Shown here piece after piece: positions 1 through 7,985 of a stretch of DNA of 64,000 nucleotides. Source of the DNA: Thermoflexales bacterium (GTDB taxonomy: Bacteria; Chloroflexota; Anaerolineae; J036; Brachytrichaceae); contig JANWUW010000078.1 of assembly GCA_025057935.1 (NCBI GenBank), forward strand, positions 1 to 64,000. The letters run 5' to 3'. The notes beneath the pieces were generated by a model that was given only the letters and a program-made list of their open reading frames with translations, was not told where the DNA came from and searched no databases. The translations under genes and the position numbers were made by a program. Position 1 is the stretch's first letter; every line of letters starts with the position of its first letter.

Positions 1-2
1 CC

Positions 3-323
3 ACGCGCTGGCGCGAGTTGACCGAGCTGGCGTTGGATTCGGCGCAGCGTGACGAGCAAGACTCGCTGGAGCTGCGTATCACCGAGTACCTGCGCGAATG
101 CGGCGGGACTGCGAGCGTCTCCGAGCTACTGCGCAGATTCCACGTGAAAGCCGCGCGGCTGCACAGCGTGCTGGCTGAGCTAGTCGATCGCGGGTTGGTC
201 GAAGTGCGCGAGTATGCGCCGCAGGACGGCGTAGGGCGGCGCGCGCGGGTGGTGGTGCTGCTCGGCGGGGAGCACGAGGACGAAGCGAGCTGGGACGCGC
301 TCGTGGACGACGCTATCGCCTAG
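3..323 (+). CDS. 3' end of a protein with a C-terminal winged-helix domain (partial)
   Basis: The reading frame is open from the first bases of the window to TAG at 321-323, so the gene begins upstream and only about 106 residues are visible. They hold a basic, helical winged-helix-like domain: a helix starting LRITEYLRECG, a likely recognition helix around SVSELLRRFHVKAARL, and a wing ending RRARVVVLLGG, followed by an acidic tail. Such domains commonly close plasmid or phage helicase/primase-type proteins (DUF3987-like) and some regulators. That family assignment is inference, because no ATPase motif lies inside the window. The palindromic repeats start only about 20 bp downstream. Confidence 0.6.
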   Translation, partial: TRWRELTELALDSAQRDEQDSLELRITEYLRECGGTASVSELLRRFHVKAARLHSVLAELVDRGLVEVREYAPQDGVGRRARVVVLLGGEHEDEASWDALVDDAIA

Positions 324-342
324 GTTGGAGCGCAGCAGGGGT

Positions 343-398
343 AGGGAATTAATTCATTCTTTCACTTTTTTGCACAGGCGTGAAAGAATTCACCCCTA
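343..398 (-). repeat. palindromic repeat, copy 1 (inverted orientation)
   Basis: ATTCTTTCAC at 356-365 and GTGAAAGAAT at 380-389 are exact inverted 10-mers separated by 14 bases. The unit is flanked by GAATTAATT on the left. Read on the minus strand it matches copies 2 and 3 including the flanks, so it is the same element in opposite orientation. Confidence 0.85.
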
Positions 399-484
399 CC
401 CCTCTCTGTGCTGCTCGGCGCAAGGAGAGCGCGATGCTGCTGCAAGAGGGGCGACGTAGCGGCTAACCGACGCCGCGTCTAGGC

Positions 485-540
485 GCTGCAGGGGAGTTCT
501 TTCACCGCGATTGAAAGAAGTGAAAGAATGAATTAATCAC
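485..540 (+). repeat. palindromic repeat, copy 2
   Basis: GTTCTTTCAC at 496-505 and GTGAAAGAAT at 520-529 are again 14 bases apart. The unit is preceded by GCTGCAGGGGA and followed by GAATTAAT. The 14-base spacer contains an additional TTGAAAGAA half-site. Confidence 0.85.
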
Positions 541-774
541 CACAGTGCGCCCACGGCTTCGCCCGGCGGGGTAGGAGCGCCGACGTTGGCTGTGTATATG
601 CACGCTTGCGTCTTCTCGTCTGTGCTAGCTAGATCGACGGATCGACGCTTGCGCGGGTTGCTGCAGTGTGAAGGGTTGATCGCGCCGGCGCTGCGTCAGC
701 AAGCGCTCTTGCGTCAACCTTGCAGCGGATACCCCGAGCTATCACACAGGTCACCCTTGCTGCGATTCGGTGCT

Positions 775-829
775 GCAGGGGAATTCTTTCACCGTGATAG
801 AAAAAAGTGAAAGAATGAATTAATTCGCC
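775..829 (+). repeat. palindromic repeat, copy 3
   Basis: ATTCTTTCAC at 783-792 and GTGAAAGAAT at 807-816 are exact inverted 10-mers with a 14-base, A-rich spacer. The unit is preceded by GCTGCAGGGGA and followed by GAATTAATTCG, as in copy 2. The arms, spacer length and flanks are conserved in all three copies while the spacer sequence varies. That pattern suggests a protein-binding dyad. Confidence 0.85.
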
Positions 830-1020
830 GCCGCGGATGCACGTGCAACCGCGCTCCCGCCGAGCACTCCACACAGCCCGCGCCTTCGTGCGACTGACCC
901 AATCCGCCCACGCTGCTGGCGCAGGGGTAGAGCGATTAGCAGCGTAGCGCCGCGAAGCTAGCGCAGCGACGGCGCAACCACTTGCGCGCTAATCGCGCTG
1001 CGCGTACACTAGCGCAAAAG

Positions 1021-1042
1021 TGGCGTACTTGTGGCGTACTCG
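1021..1042 (+). repeat. tandem 11-bp repeat
   Basis: TGGCGTACTTG is followed directly by TGGCGTACTCG, which differs at one base. It lies about 95 bp upstream of the tRNA. Function unknown. Confidence 0.7.
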
Positions 1043-1135
1043 TATGCGGATTCTTAGAGTGGGTAAGCAGGCTCAGATTCGGGCTGATTTTGCGCCCGAA
1101 GTGGGGTGCGCAACCCAAAGTTTGGCTTTGTTGAG

Positions 1136-1208
1136 CGGCCTGTAGCTCAGCGGTCAGAGCAGCCGGCTCATAACCGGTTGGTCGCTGGTTCGAATCCAGC
1201 CGGGCCCA
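1136..1208 (+). tRNA. tRNA with CAT anticodon (Met or lysidine-type Ile2)
   Basis: The cloverleaf is complete. D-stem GCTC/GAGC, anticodon stem GCCGG/CCGGT around loop CTCATAA (anticodon CAT at 1169-1171), and T-stem GCTGG/CCAGC around TTCGAAT. CCA is not encoded. Acceptor positions 2-7 pair, but position 1 (C1136) faces C1207, so the first pair is a mismatch. The anticodon stem lacks the three G-C pairs of an initiator tRNA. The arm and variable-loop sequence resembles E. coli tRNA-Ile2 (ileX type), so an elongator Met or a TilS-modified Ile2 tRNA are both possible. Confidence 0.9.
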
Positions 1209-1305
1209 CTGCGTGCCGCAAGCTGTTCCACGCGCTGTGCGCTTCTTCGTTTCGCCTCCGACAGCAAGCTATACCGTCCAGACGCTTGCCATTCCTGCCG
1301 CGCCG

Positions 1306-2157
1306 ATGGAAATCCCAGACGAAGCCCTCGCGCAATTCTCGCTTTCGGTGCAGCAGGTCGCATCTTTGCGTTCAGCGGCGCAAGCGCCATGTGTGCCTGC
1401 GGATTGGCTTGTTCCGCGCGCGTGGACAGGAGCTGCCGCGGTCGTGATCTGCGGCGCCGGCGATACGCGCCGCTTGTTCAAGTGGGTGCTGTTTGAGCAG
1501 CTTCTGACGCAAGGGATCGCAGTGCTCACGTTTGATCCGCCAGGGCATGGCGAGTTCCAGAATGTCCCGATGAGTGTGGAGAACGCGCGTCGTGCTGCGC
1601 GAGCAGTTGTGGATTGGCTGTTCAACATGGCGGACGCGCGTGCGGTAGGTGCGATAGGCATCAGCCTTGGTGGCAATCAGGCGCTCGACGCGGCTGCGCG
1701 TGATGCGCGCATCGCGGCGGTGGTGGCGATCAGCACGCCTGTTGTGCTTCAGCCCATCACGCGCACGCTGATCGCGCGCGAGGTGCTGCGGTTGTTTCTG
1801 CCGCGCACGCTGGCGCTGTTGCGCTATCAGTCCGCGCGCGCGATGTTTGCCGAGTGGCGCATGGCGCGAGGCATCTGGTCTTTGGTGGACTTGCCGAGAC
1901 TTGTGGCGCAGTTCCACGCTCTGGCATGCGTGCGCGCCATCGGCACGCGACCAAAGCTATTCGTGCATGGCGTCTGCGATGCTGCTGTGCCGCCGCACAA
2001 CGCGCGCAAGCTCTACGAGGCTGCTCTGCCTGAGCGCAAGCTGTGGTGGGTGCGCCAAGGCTCACACCTCAACGTGGTGATGTTGTTACCCGAGATGCGC
2101 GCGTTGGCAACGTGGATGCGCATGCGGTTGGCGAGAGCGAGCAACGATGCGACTTGA
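1306..2157 (+). CDS. alpha/beta-hydrolase fold protein
   Basis: A 283-residue alpha/beta hydrolase. Visible landmarks are the strand-loop DPPGHGE, the nucleophile elbow GISLGG (Ser), the acid loop HGVCDAAVP (Asp) and the C-terminal GSHLNV (His), which together make a full Ser-Asp-His triad. No signal peptide or membrane segment is evident, so it is probably a cytosolic esterase or peptidase; the substrate cannot be told. A longer GTG start at 1213 stays in frame but begins five bases after the tRNA, so ATG 1306 is preferred. It is convergent with the Uma2 gene, with 5 bp between the stops. Confidence 0.82.
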   Translation: MEIPDEALAQFSLSVQQVASLRSAAQAPCVPADWLVPRAWTGAAAVVICGAGDTRRLFKWVLFEQLLTQGIAVLTFDPPGHGEFQNVPMSVENARRAARAVVDWLFNMADARAVGAIGISLGGNQALDAAARDARIAAVVAISTPVVLQPITRTLIAREVLRLFLPRTLALLRYQSARAMFAEWRMARGIWSLVDLPRLVAQFHALACVRAIGTRPKLFVHGVCDAAVPPHNARKLYEAALPERKLWWVRQGSHLNVVMLLPEMRALATWMRMRLARASNDAT

Positions 2158-2162
2158 GAGGG

Positions 2163-2960
2163 TTACGCCTCGGGATCAATGCCGGCTGCGCGCAGTTTGG
2201 CAGCAAGGCGCTCGGCGCGTGCGCGTTCAGCTTCGGCACGTTGGCGCTCTGCCTCAGCGCGCTGACGCTCCGTTTCAGCGCGCTCAACGCCTGTTGGGAT
2301 GAGAACGCCATCACGGTCGCACCAGCGCAGCCATGTGTCTTCACGCTCTTCGTATGTGCCGCGCCATAGCGTGACGCCAAGTTGCACCTCGTCGAACCAT
2401 GTCTCGTCGGTGCGGCGCAGTCGCCCCTGCATGAGGGTGTAGATCCGCAGCGGCTCCCTTCCCGTTTGCAGCGCTGGATCGTAGACGATATAGCGCACGA
2501 CGCCCATCTGGGCGTAAATGCGCAGCTTGCCATCTGGACGTTCCTCGTCACCTTCAGTGTTTGAGACGATCTCTACTACCACTTCGGGTGGCTTGCCGTA
2601 CTCCCAGATGAAGTATGAGCGATTGGTCTTCTTCCAAATGTCAGCAGGCAAAGTCACATCGAGGCTGAGGAACATGTCGGGAACGACGGGCGGTTGGCGC
2701 AGTGCGTAAAACACGCCCACGTTGGTGTCGGCGATGAAGCGACGCCCGAACTCTGGGTGTTGCCATGAAGTGTAAAGGGACTCGACCAGAAGGCGCGCCT
2801 GCTTCGCGGAGAAGATGTTGTCCACTGGGGTGTCGTCCTCCGTGACGATGGTTTGCACGAAGCGCTCGTATTCCTCGAGGTACTCCTGACTGATCTGCGG
2901 CAGGCAAGGGTGGGCAGGAGCGCTAGCGGGAGGTGACGCAGAACCAACTGAAGTAGTCAC
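2163..2960 (-). CDS. Uma2-family (DUF820) putative endonuclease with C-terminal coiled coil
   Basis: 265 residues. The central part has the PD-(D/E)XK-like pattern of Uma2/DUF820 proteins: VPDMF, PPEVVVEIVS and the K-x-RIYAQMGVVRYIVYDP block. Residues from about 225 form a repetitive basic/acidic helix in which ERQRAEA recurs, ending in a short AGIDPEA tail. Uma2 proteins are abundant in cyanobacteria and Chloroflexi and their biological role is unsettled. The gene starts at GTG 2960, seven bases downstream of a TAGAAT box and without a Shine-Dalgarno. Confidence 0.88.
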   Translation of the reverse strand: MTTSVGSASPPASAPAHPCLPQISQEYLEEYERFVQTIVTEDDTPVDNIFSAKQARLLVESLYTSWQHPEFGRRFIADTNVGVFYALRQPPVVPDMFLSLDVTLPADIWKKTNRSYFIWEYGKPPEVVVEIVSNTEGDEERPDGKLRIYAQMGVVRYIVYDPALQTGREPLRIYTLMQGRLRRTDETWFDEVQLGVTLWRGTYEEREDTWLRWCDRDGVLIPTGVERAETERQRAEAERQRAEAERARAERLAAKLRAAGIDPEA

Positions 2961-2967
2961 GACAGGG

Positions 2968-2973
2968 ATTCTA
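2968..2973 (-). promoter_or_regulatory. -10 box for the Uma2 gene (leaderless type)
   Basis: TAGAAT on the minus strand, seven bases before the GTG start at 2960. Transcription would begin at or next to the start codon. Confidence 0.5.
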
Positions 2974-2984
2974 ACATTGCGGCA

Positions 2985-4184
2985 TCAAGTGCGGTAGCGC
3001 CCGTTCACGGTCACGTAGTCGTGCGAGAGGTCGCAGGTCCAGATGGTAGCGCTGGCGTTGCCCAAGCCGAGGTCGAGGCGAAGCGTGATCTCGCGCGACT
3101 GCATCACGGCGCGCGCCTCATCCTCAGCGTAAGGCATTGGCGCGCCGTTCGCAAACACTTGCACAGATCCGAGCCACAGTGAGAGCCTGTTGGGGTCAAC
3201 AGGAGCGCTGCTGTAGCCCGCGGCAGCAAGGATGCGCCCCCAGTTGGCATCTTCACCGTAGAAGGCTGTCTTCACTAAGGGTGAGCGCGCGATGGTACGC
3301 CCTACGGTTTCCGCCATTGCTTCGTCTCGCGCGCCGACGATCTCGATTGTGATGAACTTTGTGGCGCCTTCACCGTCGCGCACGATCTGCTTGGCGAGGT
3401 CAGTGCACAGGCTAGTGAGCAAAATCTCGAACTCGAGCGGAGTGGGTTGCACGCCGCTCAAGCCATTCGCGAGCACTAGCACGGTGTCGTTGGTGCTGGT
3501 GTCACCGTCTACGCTGATGCGGTTGAAGGAACGGCGCACGGCGACCTCGAGGGCGCGCCGCAGCACCTCGGGTGGGACAACTGCGTCGGTGAGGACCACG
3601 GCGAGCATGGTAGCGAGATCGGGGTGGATCATGCCGGCGCCCTTGGCGATGCCAAGCATGCGCGCAGTGCGCAGATTGCCTTCGCCGTTCGTGGTTAGGC
3701 TGAGGTCGTCGCCAGCGATCTTGGTCGTGGTATCGGTGGTCAAAATCGCCTGTGCTGCTGCGAGGAGGTGAGCAGGCGTGTTGCCCAATGCGGCTGCCGC
3801 TCGTGGGATGCCGGCGCGCAGTTTGTCCATGGGCAGCGGCACGCCGATCACGCCAGTGGACATGACAAACACTTGCTCGGGCGCACAGCGGACGCTCTCC
3901 GCCACGAGCGCTGCGGTGGTTTCCACGTCGCGCAAGCCCTGGGGACCGGTGCAGGCGTTGGCGCAGCCGCTGTTGATCACGACGGCGCGGATCTTGTGCC
4001 CCGCGCTCATCAGTTGCTGGTCGTAGAGCACGGGCGCAGCCTTAACGCGGTTAGTGGTAAAGACCGCAGCCGCGTTGCAGTCCACCTCGCTTACGATGAG
4101 CGCGAGGTCGAGCGCGTTGTCCTTCTTGATCCCTGCGGCAACGCCAGCCGCGTGGAAGCCCTTTGGCAGGGTTGAGGTGCGCAT
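2985..4184 (-). CDS. argJ: arginine biosynthesis bifunctional protein ArgJ (ornithine/glutamate N-acetyltransferase)
   Basis: 399 residues, normal ArgJ length. The enzyme transfers acetyl from N-acetylornithine to glutamate and, in bifunctional forms, also makes N-acetylglutamate from acetyl-CoA. The self-cleavage region KGAGMIHPDLATML is present, with the Ala-Thr bond and Thr nucleophile that split the precursor into alpha and beta chains. The N-terminal GVAAGIKK and C-terminal DLSHDYVTVNGRYRT are typical. It stands alone, about 12 kb from the arg operon. TATGAT lies 11 nt upstream of the ATG with no Shine-Dalgarno. Whether it accepts acetyl-CoA cannot be read from sequence. Confidence 0.95.
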   Translation of the reverse strand: MRTSTLPKGFHAAGVAAGIKKDNALDLALIVSEVDCNAAAVFTTNRVKAAPVLYDQQLMSAGHKIRAVVINSGCANACTGPQGLRDVETTAALVAESVRCAPEQVFVMSTGVIGVPLPMDKLRAGIPRAAAALGNTPAHLLAAAQAILTTDTTTKIAGDDLSLTTNGEGNLRTARMLGIAKGAGMIHPDLATMLAVVLTDAVVPPEVLRRALEVAVRRSFNRISVDGDTSTNDTVLVLANGLSGVQPTPLEFEILLTSLCTDLAKQIVRDGEGATKFITIEIVGARDEAMAETVGRTIARSPLVKTAFYGEDANWGRILAAAGYSSAPVDPNRLSLWLGSVQVFANGAPMPYAEDEARAVMQSREITLRLDLGLGNASATIWTCDLSHDYVTVNGRYRT

Positions 4185-4195
4185 AACAGCGCCCG

Positions 4196-4201
4196 ATCAT
4201 A
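4196..4201 (-). promoter_or_regulatory. -10 box for argJ
   Basis: TATGAT on the minus strand, 11 nt from the argJ ATG; no Shine-Dalgarno between them. Confidence 0.5.
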
Positions 4202-4276
4202 GATGCACAAAAGCAAACTGCGCGCCTTGAGGCACGGCGCGCAGCGAATAATTCGAAGAAGATGCCGCGGGAAGGG

Positions 4277-4480
4277 TTAATCCTGGCGACGTGTGGAAAT
4301 CTTCAACGGGATGTAGAGAGGGCATGTGCCGATCAAGCTTGTGAGCAGAAACGCTGCTGCGGCAATGCCGAGGACGATCGCCAGCGTCCCGCTGATGTTC
4401 CCCGTAGCGATCAGCACTGCAATCACAACAGCAACCACAATGCGGATCGCGCGGTCAATCGAGCCCATGTTCTTCACCAT
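4277..4480 (-). CDS. DUF2892-type small membrane protein
   Basis: 67 residues with two hydrophobic segments (about residues 10-27 and 31-50) around a short turn, then [11 protein letters not shown]. That fits the DUF2892 family (YgaP transmembrane-like), whose function is unknown when it stands alone. A strong GGAGGTGAG ribosome site lies directly upstream of the ATG. It is divergent from trpB2. Confidence 0.8.
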   Translation of the reverse strand: MVKNMGSIDRAIRIVVAVVIAVLIATGNISGTLAIVLGIAAAAFLLTSLIGTCPLYIPLKISTRRQD

Positions 4481-4568
4481 CGCTGCTCACCTCCGAAACT
4501 CTATTGTGTTAGATTGCCTGCGGCGCCGCTACGTTACATCTGCGCAAATTGTGCTAAAACTCGAACTC

Positions 4569-5945
4569 ATGAGCGACCAAACTAAGTTCCTGCTCGACGA
4601 GCGCGACCTGCCTAAGGCGTGGTACAACATTCAGGCTGACCTGCCCTTTTCGCTTCCGCCAGTGCTTCACCCCGGCACAAAGCAACCTGTAGGTCCTGCC
4701 GATCTTGCGCCGCTGTTTCCCATGGCGCTGATTGAGCAGGAGGTCTCGAAGGAGCGATTCATCGAGATCCCTGATCCCGTGCGCGAGGTGTATAAGCTCT
4801 GGCGACCCACGCCGCTGTTCCGCGCGCATCGTCTTGAGCGCGCGCTGCAAACGCCCGCGAAGATTTTCTACAAGTATGAAGGCGTCAGCCCTGCTGGCAG
4901 CCACAAGCCCAACACCGCTGTGGCGCAGGCGTTCTACAACAAAGAAGCCGGCACGAAGCGGATCACGACCGAGACGGGCGCCGGGCAGTGGGGCAGCGCG
5001 CTGGCAATGGCGTGCCGCATGTTTGGCATCGAGCTGAAGGTGTACATGGTGCGCGTGAGCTATGACCAGAAACCCTATCGTCGCGCGCTGATGCAAACGT
5101 GGGGGGCGCAAGTTGTGCCCTCGCCCAGCCCCGACACCAACGCTGGGCGCGCTATCCTCGCGCGCGATCCCAACCATCCCGGCTCGCTTGGCATCGCCAT
5201 CAGCGAGGCGGTTGAAGACGCGGTGACCAATCCCGTGCCGACGAAGTATGCGCTTGGCTCAGTGCTCAATCACGTGCTGCTCCATCAAACGGTGATTGGG
5301 CTTGAAGCGAAACGCCAGTTTGAGCTTGCAAGCGTGTACCCTGACGTGCTGATCGGCGCCATCGGTGGCGGCAGCAATTTTGCTGGGTTCACTTTTCCCT
5401 TCATCGGCGACAAGCTCAGAGGAAACGCGCCGAATTTGCGCGTGATCGCAGTTGAGCCGGCAGCGGCGCCGTCGCTCACGCGCGGCGTGTACGCCTACGA
5501 CTACGGCGATACCAGCATGATGACACCTCTGCTCAAGATGTACACGCTAGGTCACAACTTTGTGCCTGCGCCGATCCACGCCGGCGGCTTGCGCTATCAC
5601 GGCATGGCGTCGTCGGTGTGTGAGCTGTATCGCCATGGCGTGATCGAGGCGCGCGCAGTGCAGCAGTTGGCGACGTTTGAGGCGGGCGTGTTGTTCGCGC
5701 GCACCGAGGGCATTGTCCCAGCGCCTGAGGCGGCTCACGCCATTCGCGTCGCAATCGACGAGGCGATCCGCTGCCGCGAGGAGGGCGTGAGCCGCGTGAT
5801 CGCGTTCAACCTATGCGGCCACGGCCACTTCGACATGGCGGCTTATGAGCGCTACCTCGCCGGCGAGCTGCAGGACTACGAGTTGCCTCAGGAGGAGATT
5901 GACCGCGCGCTCGCAGAGTTGCCACAGGTTGTCGAGCCAGCATGA
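4569..5945 (+). CDS. trpB: tryptophan synthase beta-like protein, TrpB2 type
   Basis: 458 residues, longer than ordinary TrpB (about 400) and matching the TrpB2 branch. The PLP lysine is in [13 protein letters not shown], the indole/serine loop is [12 protein letters not shown], and the phosphate-binding loop is [11 protein letters not shown]. TrpB2 enzymes condense indole and serine to tryptophan, usually without a tight TrpA partner; some lineages use them as indole salvage enzymes. No other trp gene is nearby. The ATG at 4569 ([15 protein letters not shown]) matches the family N-terminus. The stop overlaps the next gene's start (ATGA), so the two are probably co-translated. Confidence 0.92.
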   Translation: MSDQTKFLLDERDLPKAWYNIQADLPFSLPPVLHPGTKQPVGPADLAPLFPMALIEQEVSKERFIEIPDPVREVYKLWRPTPLFRAHRLERALQTPAKIFYKYEGVSPAGSHKPNTAVAQAFYNKEAGTKRITTETGAGQWGSALAMACRMFGIELKVYMVRVSYDQKPYRRALMQTWGAQVVPSPSPDTNAGRAILARDPNHPGSLGIAISEAVEDAVTNPVPTKYALGSVLNHVLLHQTVIGLEAKRQFELASVYPDVLIGAIGGGSNFAGFTFPFIGDKLRGNAPNLRVIAVEPAAAPSLTRGVYAYDYGDTSMMTPLLKMYTLGHNFVPAPIHAGGLRYHGMASSVCELYRHGVIEARAVQQLATFEAGVLFARTEGIVPAPEAAHAIRVAIDEAIRCREEGVSRVIAFNLCGHGHFDMAAYERYLAGELQDYELPQEEIDRALAELPQVVEPA

Positions 5946-6775
5946 CGCTTTACATTGGGTGTCCGGTGTGGGGAGCGAAGGCTTGGGTGGGCACGCTCTT
6001 CCCGCCGGGCACTCGTCCAGCGCAATTCCTCGCCGAATACGCGCGGCGCTTCAACGCTGTCGAGGGCAATACCACGTTCTACGCCCTTCCTTCGCGCGAG
6101 ACGCTTCTGCGTTGGCGCGAGCAAACCCCGCCGAGCTTTCGCTTCTGCTTGAAGGTGCCGCAGGAGATCAGCCACCGCAAGCGCCTGCGCGATTGCGATG
6201 CAGAAACCGAGGCGTTCGTGCAATGCTTGGAGGCGCTCGGCGAACGCGCTGGTCCAGCATTTCTTCAGCTTCCGCCCACGTTTAACGCAGCACAGTTGCG
6301 CGATCTTGATGCGTGGTTGGCGCGCTGGGCAAGCGCAATGCGCTTGGCAGTAGAGCCGCGACATCCTGACTTCTTCTCGCGCTACGAGACTGAATTTGAT
6401 GCCCTATTGCGGCGTTACAACGTAGCGCGCTGCGTGTTCGACACAGCGCCGCTGTTTAGCGCGCCTGCAAGCATGCCTCTGGTGCGCGGGGCACAGCGCA
6501 AAAAGCCGCGCGTGCCCACACGGCGCACGCGCACAGCGGACTTTGCGTTCGTGCGCTACGTTGGGCATCCTGATCTCGCTATGAACAATCGCTGGCTGCG
6601 CCCGTGGGCAGAGCATGTAAGCGCATGGCTGGCACGCGGGGATGACGTGTTCTTCTTCTGCCATCATCCCGATGACGCAGAAGCGCCGAAGCTCGTCGAG
6701 CGCACGCGCGCCCTGCTCGGCTTGACGCACGAAATCCCTCAGCGCCAACAACAGGTGCTGCCGGGATTCGATTGA
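5942..6775 (+). CDS. DUF72 domain protein (YecE-like)
   Basis: 277 residues. The family opening [20 protein letters not shown], the [16 protein letters not shown] block and [17 protein letters not shown] identify a DUF72 TIM-barrel-like protein. The C-terminal FVRYVGHPD and [17 protein letters not shown] complete the domain. Biochemical function of the family is not established. It overlaps the trpB2 stop by four bases, so it is the second gene of a two-gene operon. The downstream gene wecB is convergent. Confidence 0.88.
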   Translation: MTLYIGCPVWGAKAWVGTLFPPGTRPAQFLAEYARRFNAVEGNTTFYALPSRETLLRWREQTPPSFRFCLKVPQEISHRKRLRDCDAETEAFVQCLEALGERAGPAFLQLPPTFNAAQLRDLDAWLARWASAMRLAVEPRHPDFFSRYETEFDALLRRYNVARCVFDTAPLFSAPASMPLVRGAQRKKPRVPTRRTRTADFAFVRYVGHPDLAMNNRWLRPWAEHVSAWLARGDDVFFFCHHPDDAEAPKLVERTRALLGLTHEIPQRQQQVLPGFD

Positions 6776-6785
6776 GTGCTGCGCT

Positions 6786-7892
6786 TCAAAGACGCGCCAA
6801 GATGTCTGCGATGCGCTCAGCGGCGCGACCATCGCCGTAAGGATTCACGGCGTGCGCCATGCGCGCGTATGCCTCGGGGTCGGTGAGCAGGCGCGTTGTC
6901 TCAGCGACGATGCGCGCGCGGTCGGTGCCAACAAGGCGCGCGACGCCTGCTTCGACTACCTCTGGGCGCTCAGTGATCTCGCGCAGCACAAGCACGGGCT
7001 TGCCGAAAGTAGGTGCTTCTTCTTGAATGCCACCGCTGTCGGTGAGCACAAGCGTAGCGCGCCGCAAGAGGTGCGCCATGGTGGCGTAGTCCAGCGGATC
7101 GGTGAGTGTGACGTTCGGGATGTCGCGGAGCAGTCGGTATGCTGGAGCGCGCACGTTGGGGTTGAGGTGCACGGGGTAAACAAAGCGCACTTGGGGGAAC
7201 TGTTGGGCAAGTTCGCGCACTGCGAGGCAAATATCCTCCAAGCCGCGCCCGAAGTTCTCGCGCCGATGAGCCGTGATCAGCACCAATGGCTTCTCGTCGG
7301 CGAGCACGCCGTCGAGAAGCGGCGAAGCAGGCGGAGAGTGTTGCACGATCCAATGCAGCGCGTCCACAATGGTGTTGCCGGTTACGTGAATGGTGTGCGC
7401 GGGTATGCCTTCGCGCAGCAGGTTCTGGCGCGCGCGCTCTGTTGGTGCAAAGTGCAGGTCAGCGATCACCGAAGCGACGCGGCGGTTGATTTCCTCGGGG
7501 AAGGGCTGGTGCTTGTCATAGGTGCGCAGTCCAGCTTCGACGTGCGCTACACGCGCCTCGCAGTAAAACGCGGCAAGCGCCGCGGCAGCGACCGAGGTCG
7601 TGTCGCCTTGGATGATCACCCAATCTGGGCGCACTTGGCGCAACACTGGCTCGAGATGCTGGAGCACGCTCGATGCCGTATGGCAGAGCGACTGGTTCGG
7701 CTGCATGAGGTTGAGGTCATAGTCGGGCGTGATCGCGAACAAGTGCAGCACGCTGTCGAGCATCTGACGATGCTGCCCAGTGACGCACACGCGCACGCGG
7801 AATTCAGCGGAGCGCTGATGCAGCGCGCGGATCACTGGAGCGAGCTTGATCGCTTCCGGGCGCGTGCCAAAGACAACGAGGACAGTGACCAC
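6786..7892 (-). CDS. wecB: UDP-N-acetylglucosamine 2-epimerase (non-hydrolysing)
   Basis: Interconverts UDP-GlcNAc and UDP-ManNAc for cell-surface polysaccharide. Recognisable blocks are LVVFGTRPEAIKLAPVI at the N-terminus, VTGQHRQMLD, VIIQGDTTSVAAAALAAFY, HVEAGLRTYDKHQPFPEEINR, TAHRRENFG and LTDSGGIQEEAPTFGKPVLVLR, all typical of the family. With the GTG start at 7892 the protein has 368 residues; an ATG at 7934 would add 14 residues with no family similarity. GTG 7892 is favoured because a TACAAT box sits 11 nt upstream of it. No other polysaccharide gene is adjacent. Confidence 0.93.
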   Translation of the reverse strand: MVTVLVVFGTRPEAIKLAPVIRALHQRSAEFRVRVCVTGQHRQMLDSVLHLFAITPDYDLNLMQPNQSLCHTASSVLQHLEPVLRQVRPDWVIIQGDTTSVAAAALAAFYCEARVAHVEAGLRTYDKHQPFPEEINRRVASVIADLHFAPTERARQNLLREGIPAHTIHVTGNTIVDALHWIVQHSPPASPLLDGVLADEKPLVLITAHRRENFGRGLEDICLAVRELAQQFPQVRFVYPVHLNPNVRAPAYRLLRDIPNVTLTDPLDYATMAHLLRRATLVLTDSGGIQEEAPTFGKPVLVLREITERPEVVEAGVARLVGTDRARIVAETTRLLTDPEAYARMAHAVNPYGDGRAAERIADILARL

Positions 7893-7903
7893 AGCGTGGC
7901 GCA

Positions 7904-7909
7904 ATTGTA
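7904..7909 (-). promoter_or_regulatory. -10 box for wecB
   Basis: TACAAT on the minus strand, 11 nt upstream of GTG 7892. It lies inside the reading frame if the longer ATG start is assumed, which argues for the shorter protein. Confidence 0.45.
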
Positions 7910-7985
7910 GCGTCGGGATGCCGCGTGGAGGCATCAGCGCGCGAGCGGATGATTCGGCGATAAACTGGAAGGGAGAAGGAAGATC

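Larger units (their letters stand above)
324..1135. other. long intergenic region with repeats, no convincing gene
   Basis: About 810 bp separate the partial gene from the tRNA. Short open frames exist here but none has a ribosome site or recognisable protein. What the region holds is repeat structure: three copies of a palindromic element, a tandem 11-mer at 1021-1042, a 9-bp inverted repeat (GCGATTAGC at 932-940 with GCTAATCGC near 988-996), and several GGGGTAGG-type words. It is locally much richer in A/T than its neighbours around the palindromes. It looks like a regulatory or replication/partition region rather than decayed coding sequence. Confidence 0.5.

Noticed and set aside
1-1208. 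An element integrated at the tRNA 3' end
   Set aside because: The winged-helix gene lies on the 5' side of the tRNA, whereas integration normally targets the 3' end, and no duplicated tRNA end is visible. Kept only as a weak possibility.
1106-1447. Open frame spanning the tRNA on the plus strand
   Set aside because: It runs through a complete tRNA cloverleaf and has no recognisable protein; it is a by-product of high GC.
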